A DNA stretch of 64,000 nt from G963556115 sp963678205 (GCA_963678205.1 OY782760.1:1116001-1180000), one strand, 5' to 3'. Positions 44,478 through 54,628 are shown, numbered from the stretch's first letter. Program-made: numbers and translations. The notes: a model not told the origin generated them from the letters alone.

Positions 44478-46082
44478 TTATGCAAGTGCTGTTCTAATGT
44501 CAGATTCTGGAGTTGTTGTTGGAGCAATGTCGAATGTGTCTACTAGAACTTGGAGTGCCTCAGGAGTTATGAATGCAGGTAGGGTTGGCCCAAGCCTGAT
44601 GTTTTTTACGCCAAGGAATAGAAGACTTAGCAATACTGCCACAGCTTTTTGTTCATACCAGCTTAGAATAATCGATAGTGGTAGTTCGTTAACATCGCAT
44701 TCGAATGCTTCTGCAAGCATAAGAGCACATTGAACTGCAGAGTATGCATCGTTACATTGACCAATATCAAGAAGTCGTGGTAGTCCAGCAACAGTGCCAA
44801 AGTCGAGTTTGTTAAATCTATATTTTCCGCATGCTAGAGTCAGAATAATGCTGTCTTGTGGTACTTTTTCAGCTAGCTCGGTGTAATAGTTCCTACCACT
44901 CTTTGCGCCGTCACACCCGCCGATAAGGAAGAAATGCTTGACTGCGCCACTTTTTACAGCTTCTACAACTGCTGGTGCTGCCGCTTCAAGAGCATTGTGA
45001 CCAAAGCCAATCAAAATCTTTTTCTCTTCCTCTGTAGTTGTGAATCCTTTATCTGCTAAAGCGGCTTCAATAACTGGGGTGAAGTCTTTTGTCTTTCCTA
45101 TGTGTTTTACGCCTGGAAATGCTACAAGCCCAGTTGTAAAAATCTTCTCTGAGTAGGTCGTAGGCTTTTGTATACAATTTGTTGTCATTAGGATAGAGCC
45201 AGGGAAGTCTGCAAATTCTTTCTGCTGGTCTTGCCAGGCACCACCGTAGTTGCCTGCAAGGTGGGGATATTTCTTTAACTCAGGATAAGCTAGTGCTGGC
45301 AGCATCTCTCCATGAGTATATATATTGATACCCTTGCCTTTTGTCTGTTCAAGGAGGTCTTTAAGGTCTTTGAGATCATGACCTGAGACTAAAATACATT
45401 TCCCTTCTTTAGGGGTAATAGCTACTTCTGTTGGTTCTGGATTACCATAAGCTGTAGTATTTGCTTTATCGAGTAGTTCCATTGCTTTGAAGTTAAATTC
45501 GCCTGTTGCAAGTGCATTTGCCAAGAGATTTTCTACGGAGTCAGGTTCATTAGCGAGGAAAGTGAGGATTTCTGTTAGTTTTGCATATATATCTGAATCT
45601 TCAACCCCAAGTACTCTTGCATGGTGGAGGTATGCTGCTGCTCCTTTTAACCCATAGAATATAATCTCTTGCAGGCCTGTTACTGTTGATCCGAATTTTT
45701 CTTGACGCATTGTAATAGAGATAGTTCTTGCAATTTTTTTATTCTCATTTATATCATTTGAAATAACAAGATCCGCACCTGTAATGCAAGCATCAGCTCC
45801 TATTGTCAGAGTTTTTCTTATCTCATTACCAGCCATAATAAGTTCCTGTACCCGTGATTCATCAAAGTTCACATTGGTAACAGTTGTAAATAGTGCATCT
45901 ACAAGATATCGACTAACACTCAAATCCTTATTGCCAGCTTCTGTTTGTAGCCAGGCTATTCCTTTGGTTAATTCGTTGAGCATATCCTGTAGATCAGAAA
46001 CATCTGATGGCTTACCACATACACCTTGGCTTCCATGACATCCTTGACAATTAGCTGTTTGTTCACATTGGTAGCAAAACAT
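44478..46082 (-). CDS. hcp: Hybrid cluster protein / hydroxylamine reductase
   Basis: 534 residues. It reduces hydroxylamine and, in current views, protects from nitric oxide by making nitrous oxide; it is cytoplasmic and oxygen-sensitive. The N-terminal four-cysteine site for a 4Fe cluster is MFCYQCEQTA...GCHGSQGVCGK (C3, C6, C15, C22). Later cluster ligands lie in GEMLPALAYPEL, LIGGCDGAKSGRNYY, LTLACGKYRF and DIGQCNDAYSAVQ. AAGGAG precedes the ATG. The gene suggests anaerobic or microaerobic life. A TTGACTTAAGTCAA palindrome in the divergent spacer may be its FNR/HcpR-type operator. Confidence 0.96.
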   Translation of the reverse strand: MFCYQCEQTANCQGCHGSQGVCGKPSDVSDLQDMLNELTKGIAWLQTEAGNKDLSVSRYLVDALFTTVTNVNFDESRVQELIMAGNEIRKTLTIGADACITGADLVISNDINENKKIARTISITMRQEKFGSTVTGLQEIIFYGLKGAAAYLHHARVLGVEDSDIYAKLTEILTFLANEPDSVENLLANALATGEFNFKAMELLDKANTTAYGNPEPTEVAITPKEGKCILVSGHDLKDLKDLLEQTKGKGINIYTHGEMLPALAYPELKKYPHLAGNYGGAWQDQQKEFADFPGSILMTTNCIQKPTTYSEKIFTTGLVAFPGVKHIGKTKDFTPVIEAALADKGFTTTEEEKKILIGFGHNALEAAAPAVVEAVKSGAVKHFFLIGGCDGAKSGRNYYTELAEKVPQDSIILTLACGKYRFNKLDFGTVAGLPRLLDIGQCNDAYSAVQCALMLAEAFECDVNELPLSIILSWYEQKAVAVLLSLLFLGVKNIRLGPTLPAFITPEALQVLVDTFDIAPTTTPESDIRTALA

Positions 46083-46391
46083 AGCGACTCCTTGGGGTAA
46101 AATGATAATGACAAAGTATTACATAGACAGGATGTATCAACCGTCATTATACTATTAAAAAAAATTGTGTATTACATAACATGAGTATAAATTTATTTTT
46201 TATTCATTTTCTATATTGAATTTGATTATTGCTTATAATTTGTTTTGAACTTATAATCTTATAATACTTTATTGTGGCTAAGATTTCCTTGACTTAAGTC
46301 AATATTGTGTTTTTAGCTTGAAAATTAATAGCTGCATAAAAGAAGTTGTGAATAATAATGATATTTATTAATATAAAATAGGAAGAGGTGG
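46083..46391. other. Divergent spacer hcp/cobT
   Basis: 309 bp of AT-rich promoter DNA. Apart from the palindrome at 46289-46302 nothing stands out. Confidence 0.4.
46289..46302. promoter_or_regulatory. TTGACTTAAGTCAA palindrome, candidate CRP/FNR-family site
   Basis: A perfect 14-bp palindrome of the form TTGAC-N4-GTCAA, similar to sites of FNR/HcpR-type regulators that control hcp genes. It lies 207 bp from the hcp start and 90 bp from cobT. The pairing with HcpR is an inference from the gene next to it. Confidence 0.45.
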
Positions 46392-47453
46392 ATGATGGGA
46401 GTATTGGAAGAAACGGTAAGTCTGATAGCGCCGCAAAACATTCAAATGAGGCAGAAGGCTAAATTAAGGCTTGATCAGCTTGCAATACCACATTGGTCAT
46501 TAGGAAAGCTTCAGGATCTAGCACTCAATCTTGCAGGTATGACCTCTAGTATGCAGCCACCAGTAGAGCGTAGGGTTGTCATAACCTGTGCGGGTGATCA
46601 TGGGATTGTTGATGAAGGCGTAAGTGCTTTTCCCAAATCTGTTACTATAGAGATGGTCAAGAACTTTATTAATAAGGGAGCAAGTATTAATGCTCTTGCC
46701 GCTGTGTCTAATACCGATGTGCTGGTAGCTGATTTTGGTGTGGATGCTGAGTTGTCAACATTAGGTGGTAAGCTTATTAATAAGAAAGTAGGCAGAGGGA
46801 CGAGGAATTTTTATCGAGAGCCTGCTATGACCCGGAGTGAGGCTATAAGAGCCATAGAGGGCGGCATTGAGATAGTAATGGATAACATTTCTAAATATGA
46901 TGTCTTTGCTACGGGGGATATGGGTATTGGTAATACAACACCATCAAGTGCGATATGCTCAGTGTTTACAGGGATGAGTGCGCAAGAGGTTACTGGCAGA
47001 GGGACTGGGATTGATGATCCTGCGCTTAGTAATAAGATTAGAATTATAGACGAGGCTATAACTCTACGTTCGCCAGATAAGTCTGATGGTGTTGATGTAT
47101 TGTCAAAGGTCGGAGGGTTTGAAATCGGTGGCATAGCTGGGATAATTTTAGGAGCGGCAGCATATAAAAAGCCGGTTGTTGTTGATGGCTTTATCTCGAC
47201 TGCAGGGGCAATGATTGCTGCTTCAATAGCTCCTGATTCAAAGGAATATATGATCTCTGCTCACAAGAGCGTAGAGCTAGGACATATAAGAATGCTAGAA
47301 CATTTGAAGCTTGAGCCAATGCTTGATCTTGATTTCAGACTAGGCGAAGGAACGGGTAGTGCTGTTTGTATGAACTTACTGGATAGTGCTGTAGCGGTAT
47401 TATCAAATATTATGACCTTTGATGAGGCGTCTGTAAGTCCAAATATTATGTAG
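46392..47453 (+). CDS. cobT: Nicotinate-nucleotide:dimethylbenzimidazole phosphoribosyltransferase
   Basis: 353 residues, typical CobT. It makes alpha-ribazole phosphate, the lower-ligand precursor of cobalamin, from nicotinate mononucleotide. Motifs: PPVERRVVITCAGDHGIVDEGVSAFPKSVT (spanning residues about 55-85), FATGDMGIGNTTPSSAI and LDFRLGEGTGSAV with the catalytic glutamate. GGAAGAGG precedes ATG 46392; ATG 46395 is equally possible. No other cobalamin gene is in the window, so it may serve ligand exchange or salvage. Confidence 0.95.
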   Translation: MMGVLEETVSLIAPQNIQMRQKAKLRLDQLAIPHWSLGKLQDLALNLAGMTSSMQPPVERRVVITCAGDHGIVDEGVSAFPKSVTIEMVKNFINKGASINALAAVSNTDVLVADFGVDAELSTLGGKLINKKVGRGTRNFYREPAMTRSEAIRAIEGGIEIVMDNISKYDVFATGDMGIGNTTPSSAICSVFTGMSAQEVTGRGTGIDDPALSNKIRIIDEAITLRSPDKSDGVDVLSKVGGFEIGGIAGIILGAAAYKKPVVVDGFISTAGAMIAASIAPDSKEYMISAHKSVELGHIRMLEHLKLEPMLDLDFRLGEGTGSAVCMNLLDSAVAVLSNIMTFDEASVSPNIM

Positions 47454-47507
47454 AGATTATTTGTTATTGGTATTTTTGTTATGATTTTTTTGTGATAGGA
47501 ATGCATT

Positions 47508-48329
47508 ATGTATCAAGAAAATGTTTTATTTGCATTTGGGTTGGTTCTATTTGCCGGCTTATCTACAGGTATTGGTAGTGTATTAGCTTTCTTTGCAAAA
47601 AAAACCAATACCAAATTTCTTTCTATCTCTTTAGGGTTTAGTGCAGGTGTTATGCTTTATGTTTCATTTGTGGAAATTTTTCAGAAAGCTCTTGCTGCTC
47701 TTACAGCAGAAAATGTAATGGGAAAAGTGCCAGGAACTTGGGCGACTGTAGGAGCATTTTTTGGGGGTATGGTACTTATTGCTATGATTGACAAATTGGT
47801 TCCTTCAGTAGAAAATCCTCATGAGATTCATGATGCAGGTGAAATGGTTCCAGGCAAGGTCAGCACGGAGCACTCTCAGAAACTTATGCGAATGGGGTTG
47901 ATGTCTGCACTTGCCATTGGTATTCATAATTTTCCTGAGGGGCTTGCCACGTTTGCTGGAGCTTTACAAGATCCATCAGCAGGTATAGCTATCGCTGTGG
48001 CTATCGCTATACATAATATTCCTGAAGGCATTGCTGTTTCTGTACCTGTGTATTATGCTACAGGAAGTAAGAAAAAAGCATTCTATTATTCATTTGCTTC
48101 TGGTCTTTCTGAGCCTATTGGAGCATTGCTTGGGTATTTCGTATTAATTAGGTGGTTTAGTCCGGCTTTATTTGGTATGCTATTTGCCGGAGTAGCTGGA
48201 ATTATGGTATTTATATCTCTTGATGAGCTCCTTCCTACCGCTGAAAAGTACGCTGAGCATCACCTTTGTATTTATGGACTTGTTGCAGGTATGGTTGTAA
48301 TGGCTATAAGCTTACTGCTTTTTCTTTAA
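47508..48329 (+). CDS. zupT: ZIP family zinc transporter
   Basis: 273 residues with eight hydrophobic segments. The metal-binding motifs HNFPEGLATFAGAL (TM4) and HNIPEGIAVSVPV (TM5) are those of ZupT. It imports zinc and other divalent metals down a gradient. A His-poor cytoplasmic loop of about 35 residues follows TM3. TAGGAATG lies before the ATG. It is 54 bp after cobT and may be co-transcribed. Confidence 0.94.
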   Translation: MYQENVLFAFGLVLFAGLSTGIGSVLAFFAKKTNTKFLSISLGFSAGVMLYVSFVEIFQKALAALTAENVMGKVPGTWATVGAFFGGMVLIAMIDKLVPSVENPHEIHDAGEMVPGKVSTEHSQKLMRMGLMSALAIGIHNFPEGLATFAGALQDPSAGIAIAVAIAIHNIPEGIAVSVPVYYATGSKKKAFYYSFASGLSEPIGALLGYFVLIRWFSPALFGMLFAGVAGIMVFISLDELLPTAEKYAEHHLCIYGLVAGMVVMAISLLLFL

Positions 48330-48428
48330 GAATGAAAAAAATAAATTCTAATGATATTGACATTTTGGCATTTTAAGTTATTATTTCTTTTGTCAGTTTT
48401 TTATGAGCTTATAATAGTAACATAATAA

Positions 48429-48506
48429 GTTCCCATCGTCTAGCCTGGTCCAGGACGACAGATTCTCAGTCTGTAAACAGGGGTTCGAATCCCCTTGGGA
48501 ATGCCA
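48429..48506 (+). tRNA. tRNA-Glu (CTC anticodon)
   Basis: A full cloverleaf with encoded CCA. The acceptor GTTCCCA pairs with TGGGAAT (G1-U72 wobble), the anticodon loop TTCTCAG gives CTC at 48465-48467, and the T arm is CAGGGG-TTCGAAT-CCCCT. The D arm begins GTCT and ends AGGAC as in bacterial tRNA-Glu. A TATAAT box at 48410-48415 sits just upstream. Confidence 0.95.
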
Positions 48507-48513
48507 ATCATTT

Positions 48514-48547
48514 AAGCCCAATATACTAAATGTATATTGGGCTTTTT
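48514..48547 (+). terminator. Terminator of tRNA-Glu
   Basis: AAGCCCAATATA (48514-48525) pairs with TATATTGGGCTT (48533-48544), then T residues. Confidence 0.92.
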
Positions 48548-49387
48548 GTGTTGAGTTCTAGTTATAGTATCTGGAGATATGGAATTTTGGGGTTACATAA
48601 AGCAGTTTAAAAAAGTTCTGTCAGCATGTTAAGCTTTTTTTTTAAGTATATTATGAAGTTAGTAGGGCGTGTTCTTTAGTTAATTGCTGTAATAACTCTT
48701 AAGGTGTTGTATCAAATTGTGGATTTGAATAATTAGTGATTATTTTTAGAAAGAGATATAGTCTTGTAACTATTTTGATAATTTATGATTATGGTGATAC
48801 TAAAAAATAGGAAATATCGTTCGAAAGTTTGTTTTAGGAATTTATGGAGTAATTGTATTAAGGAAAATACCAAGGGTTACAAGATAATCTTTAATGAATG
48901 GCTTATAGCCCTTTTGTACTGGAAAATGTTAGAGAGTAGCATTTTTAGCCCTATAATATTTATTATTTTGCAAATGGGTTATATTCTGAATTTCATTAGT
49001 TACTTTAATTATATATATACATTATATGAAAGTATTATCATTATTTTTTCTTCGTCAAAATAATTTAATTTGATAAGCGTTTTATAATAGAGGTCAAATT
49101 TTAGATAAGGTTTTTATGATTATCTTATTGTATGATTTTTAGGTGGCTCTGATTTTGTTACTACTAAAGACTGGGGTTTTGCAATTGCTATTTGCAAAGT
49201 ATCATGTCAGTAGAATCACGTAACAGGTCATGAGTAATTTAATAACTATCGATGGGGTTGAATATGTATATTCTATATATAGTTGGGCTTTAGATAATTT
49301 CATTTATAGATGGCTGAATTATTCTAAGTGGGTTTATTTTATGGATTGTAGGTGTCTTATAAAGCAATATTATGCAGTTCCTTAATG
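48548..49387. other. Long stretch with no convincing gene
   Basis: About 840 bp of AT-rich DNA. A 92-codon frame at 48785-49063 (plus) is open, but it lacks a ribosome site, has no recognised domain and is rich in Ile, Tyr, Lys and Ser as expected of random AT-rich DNA, so it is not called. No repeats or RNA genes were recognised. Confidence 0.45.
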
Positions 49388-49424
49388 ACAAAAGGCTATA
49401 GGATTGTGACCTATAGCCTTTTGT
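49388..49424 (-). terminator. Terminator of the chemoreceptor gene
   Basis: A perfect 15-bp stem (49388-49402 with 49410-49424; AAAGGCTATAGG core) sits 54 bp past the stop codon of the chemoreceptor gene. No strong T run follows. Confidence 0.7.
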
Positions 49425-49477
49425 TAAGAGTTTGTATTTATTTAGAAGTATAAATAAATTTTTGTAGATAGGGTCGG

Positions 49478-51814
49478 TTAGAATTTACCAAATTCATTGT
49501 CATCAAGAATAATTTTTTCACGTGGATCTATTGTAAATGCCTCTTCTTTGTTTGGACGTTGTATTGGCGTAGGAGTGTAAGCATTATCAGATGATTTGCC
49601 ATTTGCTGAGGATGGCTTTTGGGTGTTTCTTGTAAGGGAGTTGGTACCTTTTTTTAATTGGAATTGTCCAAGAATTTCATGCATTAGACGAGCTTGCCCA
49701 GAGAGTTCTTCAGAAACGGAAGCGGTTTCCTCAGAGTTGGCAGTATTCTGCTGGGTGGCTGCTTCAAGTTGATTTAGTCCTTGGCTAATCTGGGCAACAC
49801 CTTGAGCTTGTTCTTGACTGGCTGATGCTATCTCTCCGACAAGGTCAGCTGCTTTGGTAATGCCGTCGACAATTTCATTGAGAGCATCTCCAGTATGCTC
49901 GGCAATTGAGTTAGCCTTGTTGACAAGGTCTTCATTACTTTCAAGCAGTTCTGCAGTTTCTTTTGCAGCCTTTGCACTGCGACCTGCGAGGTTTCTCACT
50001 TCTTCGGCAACCACAGCAAAACCTTTACCATAAGTCCCAGCTCTTGCCGCTTCAACAGCTGCATTGAGTGCCAATAAATTAGTCTGGAACGCAATTTCGT
50101 CAATAACTTTTATAATCTTGGCGATCTTGTCAGCAGACTCATTTAGATCCTTCATTGCTGAGTTCATTTCATCCATGCGTTGTCCACCAGTTGCTGCAGA
50201 ATTACGAGCAGCTGCAGCTAGTTGGTTGGCTTGTTGAGCGTTTTCCGAGTTTTGCTGAGTTTGTGCGCCGATTTGTGAAATTGAGGCAGTTATCTGCTGT
50301 AAAGATGCTGCAGATTCTGTAGTAGCTTGTGAAAGTGACTGGCTGGCATCTGAAGACTGGGCTGAGCCACTCGCTATCTGTTCACCAGTTACTTGTACTT
50401 GAGAGAGTACTTCATTTAAATTTTTAGTCATTTTTTGTAGTGCAAGACCGAGTTGATCGTGATCTGATGCAAGTACAACATCGACATCAAGGTTGCGGTT
50501 TGCAATTTTATTGGCGACTATAGCTGCGTCTTGTAGAGTGTTGGACATTCCGTTGAGAGAACGAGCAAGCTGTCCAACTTCATCAACGGATTTTATGTCT
50601 AGGCGTTGACTGAAATCACCTTCTCTAATACTGTCTGCAATTAGAGCTGCATTCTTAATTGGTTTTGAGATGCTGCCAGCCGCTAACCAGAGGACCATAA
50701 TAGCTATAAGAGTAATTGCAATACAGACAGCTCCTTGCACGAAGGTACTATCACGCTGACGAAGTGTAAGTTCTTTGCCTAATGCATTTATTTCGGCAAG
50801 TATAATTTTTCTAGGAACTCTGATGAATACAGCCCAAGGCTTTCCTGTCCTGCCCAATGTAAAGGGGAAAAGGGCTTCAGCCGTGTCGTCTTCTTCATCG
50901 ATATCCGATATAGATTTTCCGGCCTGAACAGTTTCGAGAATATTTTCCCACTCGTTAGGGAGTAAAGTTTTAAGATGTTGCCCAATCAAATCAGGCCTTT
51001 CACTATCGGCGATTATCAACCCAGCGTTACTGATTATTGTTACTTCTCCCGCACCTTTGAAAAGTGAGGAATCAGCTTTTTTAGCAAGGGTTTGAGCAAA
51101 GGTGAGGTCGTAATCTGCGCCTGCAACACCATAGAATTTTCCGTCTATCATGATTGGTACTGACATAGTTGCTAGCCATACATTTTTGCCCTGAACTATA
51201 TATGGAAGTGGAGCCAGTACGCTTTCTTTTTTAGTTGTAGAAGGGCCTATATACCAACCGCCTTTTAAAACTCCGTTGGGGTGTGCTTCTTTTGAGTCGT
51301 ATTCCACCAATGGCTGCACAGCAATATTGCCGTTGGAATCTCTGTTCCAGTATGGTGTAAAACGACCGGTAAGTTCATTATTTCCATCTTTTCCAGTTTT
51401 AAAATCGCTGTCTTTGCCGTCAAGAGCATTAGGTTCCCAACAGGAATATGTGCCATTAAAATCAGGATTTTTTTTAAGAACGTTGAATAGTATGGCGTTG
51501 AGTTGATCTCTGCCAAAGTTTAGCTTGTCTTTGCCACTCTGCTCCTTTTTTAATACTTCGAAAGTATGAGCCATGGTACGAGCCGCATCTAGGGTAAGCT
51601 CAAATTCAGCTTTTATCTGACCTGCCTTTTCGCCAGCGAGATTTTTCAGACCATCTAATGCCGTGGCTTGAGCTAGTCTAGATACATTTTCTAGGGTGTA
51701 CTCCTGAGTTTTATTGGCTGTTATTATATTATAGCATATGAGTGACCCAGCTACTAATATTAGACAGACTCCTGCTATGACTGCAATTTTTAACTGAATC
51801 GATTTAAACCTCAT
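49478..51814 (-). CDS. Methyl-accepting chemotaxis protein with periplasmic dCache sensor
   Basis: 778 residues from ATG 51812-51814, with AAGGAGGT 5 nt upstream; an earlier in-frame ATG lies inside the ribosome site region. The N-terminal helix (about 8-30) is followed by a periplasmic double-Cache sensor domain to about 345, a second helix (about 355-378), a HAMP linker (about 380-432) and a signalling coiled coil to about 715. The hairpin tip IAFQTNLLALNAAVEAARAGTYGKGFAVVAEEVRNLA is the kinase-contacting region. Methylation-type glutamines and glutamates flank it. No CheR-binding pentapeptide ends the protein; the tail finishes DDNEFGKF. Double-Cache domains often sense amino or organic acids. 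No che genes are beside it. Confidence 0.94.
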   Translation of the reverse strand: MRFKSIQLKIAVIAGVCLILVAGSLICYNIITANKTQEYTLENVSRLAQATALDGLKNLAGEKAGQIKAEFELTLDAARTMAHTFEVLKKEQSGKDKLNFGRDQLNAILFNVLKKNPDFNGTYSCWEPNALDGKDSDFKTGKDGNNELTGRFTPYWNRDSNGNIAVQPLVEYDSKEAHPNGVLKGGWYIGPSTTKKESVLAPLPYIVQGKNVWLATMSVPIMIDGKFYGVAGADYDLTFAQTLAKKADSSLFKGAGEVTIISNAGLIIADSERPDLIGQHLKTLLPNEWENILETVQAGKSISDIDEEDDTAEALFPFTLGRTGKPWAVFIRVPRKIILAEINALGKELTLRQRDSTFVQGAVCIAITLIAIMVLWLAAGSISKPIKNAALIADSIREGDFSQRLDIKSVDEVGQLARSLNGMSNTLQDAAIVANKIANRNLDVDVVLASDHDQLGLALQKMTKNLNEVLSQVQVTGEQIASGSAQSSDASQSLSQATTESAASLQQITASISQIGAQTQQNSENAQQANQLAAAARNSAATGGQRMDEMNSAMKDLNESADKIAKIIKVIDEIAFQTNLLALNAAVEAARAGTYGKGFAVVAEEVRNLAGRSAKAAKETAELLESNEDLVNKANSIAEHTGDALNEIVDGITKAADLVGEIASASQEQAQGVAQISQGLNQLEAATQQNTANSEETASVSEELSGQARLMHEILGQFQLKKGTNSLTRNTQKPSSANGKSSDNAYTPTPIQRPNKEEAFTIDPREKIILDDNEFGKF

Positions 51815-53032
51815 TTCTACCTCCTTCATTTAATAAGTATAAACTTAGATATATAGTATTAAAATTATATAGCACTATTATGCGCCAATGTTCAAGCAAA
51901 TTCTTTAGTAATTAATTGGTAATTAATATAAATAGCTAGGTACATATAAACCGTGTTTTTGCTTCGCTATGGACTCAGCTTGTGGTTGTAATTTGTATAT
52001 ACATGTTAAATTTTAGTATGTCACAGCGATTAATTTAAAAAAAGTGCGACTTTTTATTGCATATTTAAAGCAATTGTTTAATAAAATAATGTTTTCGTGT
52101 AATTGTATTGTCTGTTAATTTTTTTTGTCTACATATAAAAATTATAATGTATTAATTTTTTTTTAGCAAAATAAAAAAAAGTGATTTAAGTAAATTGTAT
52201 TAGATTTACATTAGTTGATAATAAAATTATTTGCTATAACTATAATATTTGAAGATGGTTAAGATGCTGTTGAGGATTGAAATTATTATTAGCTAATTTA
52301 ATAGAGCAATTTTTTTCTGTGATTACTATAGCCTTTTGGCGAGTTTGGCTTTATGTGTTTTGTGTATTTATTGTTAATTATTTATTGATGCAAATTTAAA
52401 ATACGGTGCAGAAATTTACTTTTATTTATATGGTTGAAGTTGAAATATTGTGCTAAAATAATAATTTAATTGCATCGTTTGATGGTTTTGGATTAGTAAT
52501 TAATGTTGTATTTTTTAATGCATTTTTATTAATATTTTGGACTATAATATTATTAGAATTATGGGCGTATATTGTATGTTTTATTAATAATGTTCTATGA
52601 AGCATATTGTTTTGCAGTAGGACTTTTATACTGTAAAAGCATAACTTGTATTTTATATCTGAAATGTTCGGAGTAATATTTCTTACTTGAATAAAAAAAT
52701 ATGTTTAGTACGGTAGTGCGTGATCTATAAAATATTCATGTATAAGTCGGTTGTATAATTACTTTAAAGTGGGGTATTTGAGTGAATTGTTCTTTTTTTT
52801 GGCGTAAGCTGTAAGTAATTAATAATGATTGAAATAATCGCTACTACAGAAGGGTAACAATTATTGATATATTGTGAGTTTTGTATAAATAAATTTATGT
52901 ATATGTTGGGTGGATTGCTATTCATAGCAGGGGGATAAGCTAGTTTTCTTATAAGTTTTTTTGTGTTATTTGAATTGAATAAAATAATTTGGTTGCAACT
53001 TACGAATATTTTTATTTCAGGAAAGGTAATAA
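51815..53032. other. 1.2 kb AT-rich region without genes
   Basis: No frame over 60 codons and no RNA gene was recognised. It holds the promoter side of the chemoreceptor gene, the regulatory element at 52033-52053 and, at the far end, the ribosome site AGGAAAGG of the decayed acetyltransferase. The rest (52060-52990) is extremely AT-rich and may be a remnant of lost genes. Confidence 0.5.
52033..52053 (-). promoter_or_regulatory. Candidate operator shared with the sigma factor gene (copy 2)
   Basis: Core AAAGTGCGACTTT with the same A7 tract as at 816-836; 20 of 21 positions agree. It is 219 bp upstream of the chemoreceptor start. Confidence 0.4.
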
Positions 53033-53403
53033 ATGGAAATTAGGCGCTTGGCGGTTAATGAGGTAGAGCGAATTGTTGATATATGGTGCAAAACTTCTAT
53101 TCAGGCACATGGGTTTATTTCTTAACATATATTGCAATAGAGCATAATGTTATTAAGGGGTTTGTGTCAATGGTAGATAATTATCTCGCAGCGATTTTTG
53201 TCGATTCGAGTAGTCAAAGACTAGGTTTTGGGAAAGCGTTGTTAGATTATGTAAAGAGAGACAGAGCAGAAATACAACTCAAAGTTTTTAAGAAAAATTA
53301 TAGTAGCCTACAGTTTTATATGAGCCAAGGGTTCAAGGCTATAAAAGAAGAGGTTGATGGTAGTACTGGTGAAACTGAAATTGTGATGGAGTGGAGAGTA
53401 TAA
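53033..53403 (+). pseudogene. Decayed GNAT N-acetyltransferase
   Basis: From ATG 53033 (AGGAAAGG upstream) the frame reads MEIRRLAVNEVERIVDIW...AHGFIS and then stops near 53123. In another frame from about 53125 it continues GFVSMVDNYLAAIFVDSSSQRLGFGKALLDYVK... to a stop at 53401-53403, with GNAT motif A (FVDSSSQRLGFGKALL) and a C-terminal ETEIVMEW tail. Homologous small GNATs have about 25 residues between these halves that are missing here. A frameshift plus deletion has broken the gene. Confidence 0.75.
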
Positions 53404-53605
53404 GTGAGCTTACTCTGCAATTTTAAAATTCTATAGTTTGTTGTTGTGCTACTATTTTGTGGCGGTTGCTGGGTTTATTGATTATTAATATTGTTATCAA
53501 GTTAATATATTTGCGATAGATTATTGAATTGTGAGGTAGTAGATGACTTGTTTAATTTTTAAGCTCCGATTTGTGGTGATTGAATGGGATATATATAGTT
53601 ATGCA

Positions 53606-54628
53606 TTATAAATGTTTGACGCTATTGCGGTGGATAAGTTTGGAATTAATCAAATTTACTACAGGTTCTCTCTCTGTCTGGTGCTGAAGTTTGAGGTATA
53701 GCATGTCCAGTGCAATTTGGCCTATATGTCTGTTCGGTACATTTACAGTGCTTAGTGATGGAGTTGACATTTCAGACATTGGTATGTTATCAAAGGCAAA
53801 GATAGATACATCGTTAGGAATTTTGTACCCGCTCTCTTGCAGAGCGCGAATGCACCCGAGGGCTATTATGTCATTGCTTGCGAATAATGCGGTAGGGAGT
53901 GTAGGTTTACTTTTAAGGAGGAGGCGCATATCCTGATAAGCTCCTTCAAAGGTCGAATCTACGGTAAAGTTGTTCTCTTCTCGCAGAGTAAGTCCAAGGT
54001 CTACAATTGCTCTATTGAACGCCTGCTCGCGAAGAGTGAAGTTATAGGCGCCTGCGGAACTTTTAATTATTCCTATATTAATGTGTCCTGAGTCTTTGAA
54101 ATATTTTATAATATTATAAACGGCTTGCATGTTGTTCATATTGACATAATCTGCTGCAATAGAATAGATATATGTATCAATAAAAACAATATTTGCGTGG
54201 GTGTCAAGAAGTGCCTGTACATCACTTGAACTGAGCTCAGTTGCTAGAATAATATAGCCAGCTGTTTGTGTGTTTGAAGTTATTTTCTGCACAACATTTT
54301 CTATTGGTGTAAATGGTTGAAATGATTCAATTTCGATAGTTATATTGTGTAACTGAGCAGAATCCATTATTCCATTTAAATAGTTTCCTATAAAATTTTC
54401 GTGGTTGGTGTTTATCGCATGTCCATGTCTAGGTATTTGCAAAAACCTTACTGTGCATAATTCGGCAAAGTTGTTCTTCTGTGATGGCTGGTACCCCAGT
54501 TCTTCTGCTGCTCGTAGTATTCTCTCTCTGGTCGTTTCACTGACTCCTGCTTTGTGATTTAGTGCCAGAGATACAGCGGTAGCAGAGACATTTGCTTTTT
54601 CTGCTATCTCTTTTATTCGAACCTTCAT
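53606..54628 (-). CDS. LacI family transcriptional regulator
   Basis: 340 residues from ATG 54626-54628. Residues 1-55 are the LacI helix-turn-helix and hinge (IKEIAEKANVSATAVSLALN, then ILRAAEELGYQP); the rest is a periplasmic-binding-like effector domain ending SKLIHRN. It probably senses the sugar imported by the ABC system whose genes start divergently at 54978. A palindrome with TAATTAAT arms at 54675-54698, just upstream of its start, may be its own operator. Confidence 0.92.
   Translation of the reverse strand: MKVRIKEIAEKANVSATAVSLALNHKAGVSETTRERILRAAEELGYQPSQKNNFAELCTVRFLQIPRHGHAINTNHENFIGNYLNGIMDSAQLHNITIEIESFQPFTPIENVVQKITSNTQTAGYIILATELSSSDVQALLDTHANIVFIDTYIYSIAADYVNMNNMQAVYNIIKYFKDSGHINIGIIKSSAGAYNFTLREQAFNRAIVDLGLTLREENNFTVDSTFEGAYQDMRLLLKSKPTLPTALFASNDIIALGCIRALQESGYKIPNDVSIFAFDNIPMSEMSTPSLSTVNVPNRHIGQIALDMLYLKLQHQTEREPVVNLINSKLIHRNSVKHL

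Noticed and set aside
48785..49063. 92-codon frame in the spacer after tRNA-Glu
   Set aside because: No ribosome site and no recognisable domain; its Ile/Tyr/Lys/Ser-rich make-up is what random AT-rich DNA gives.
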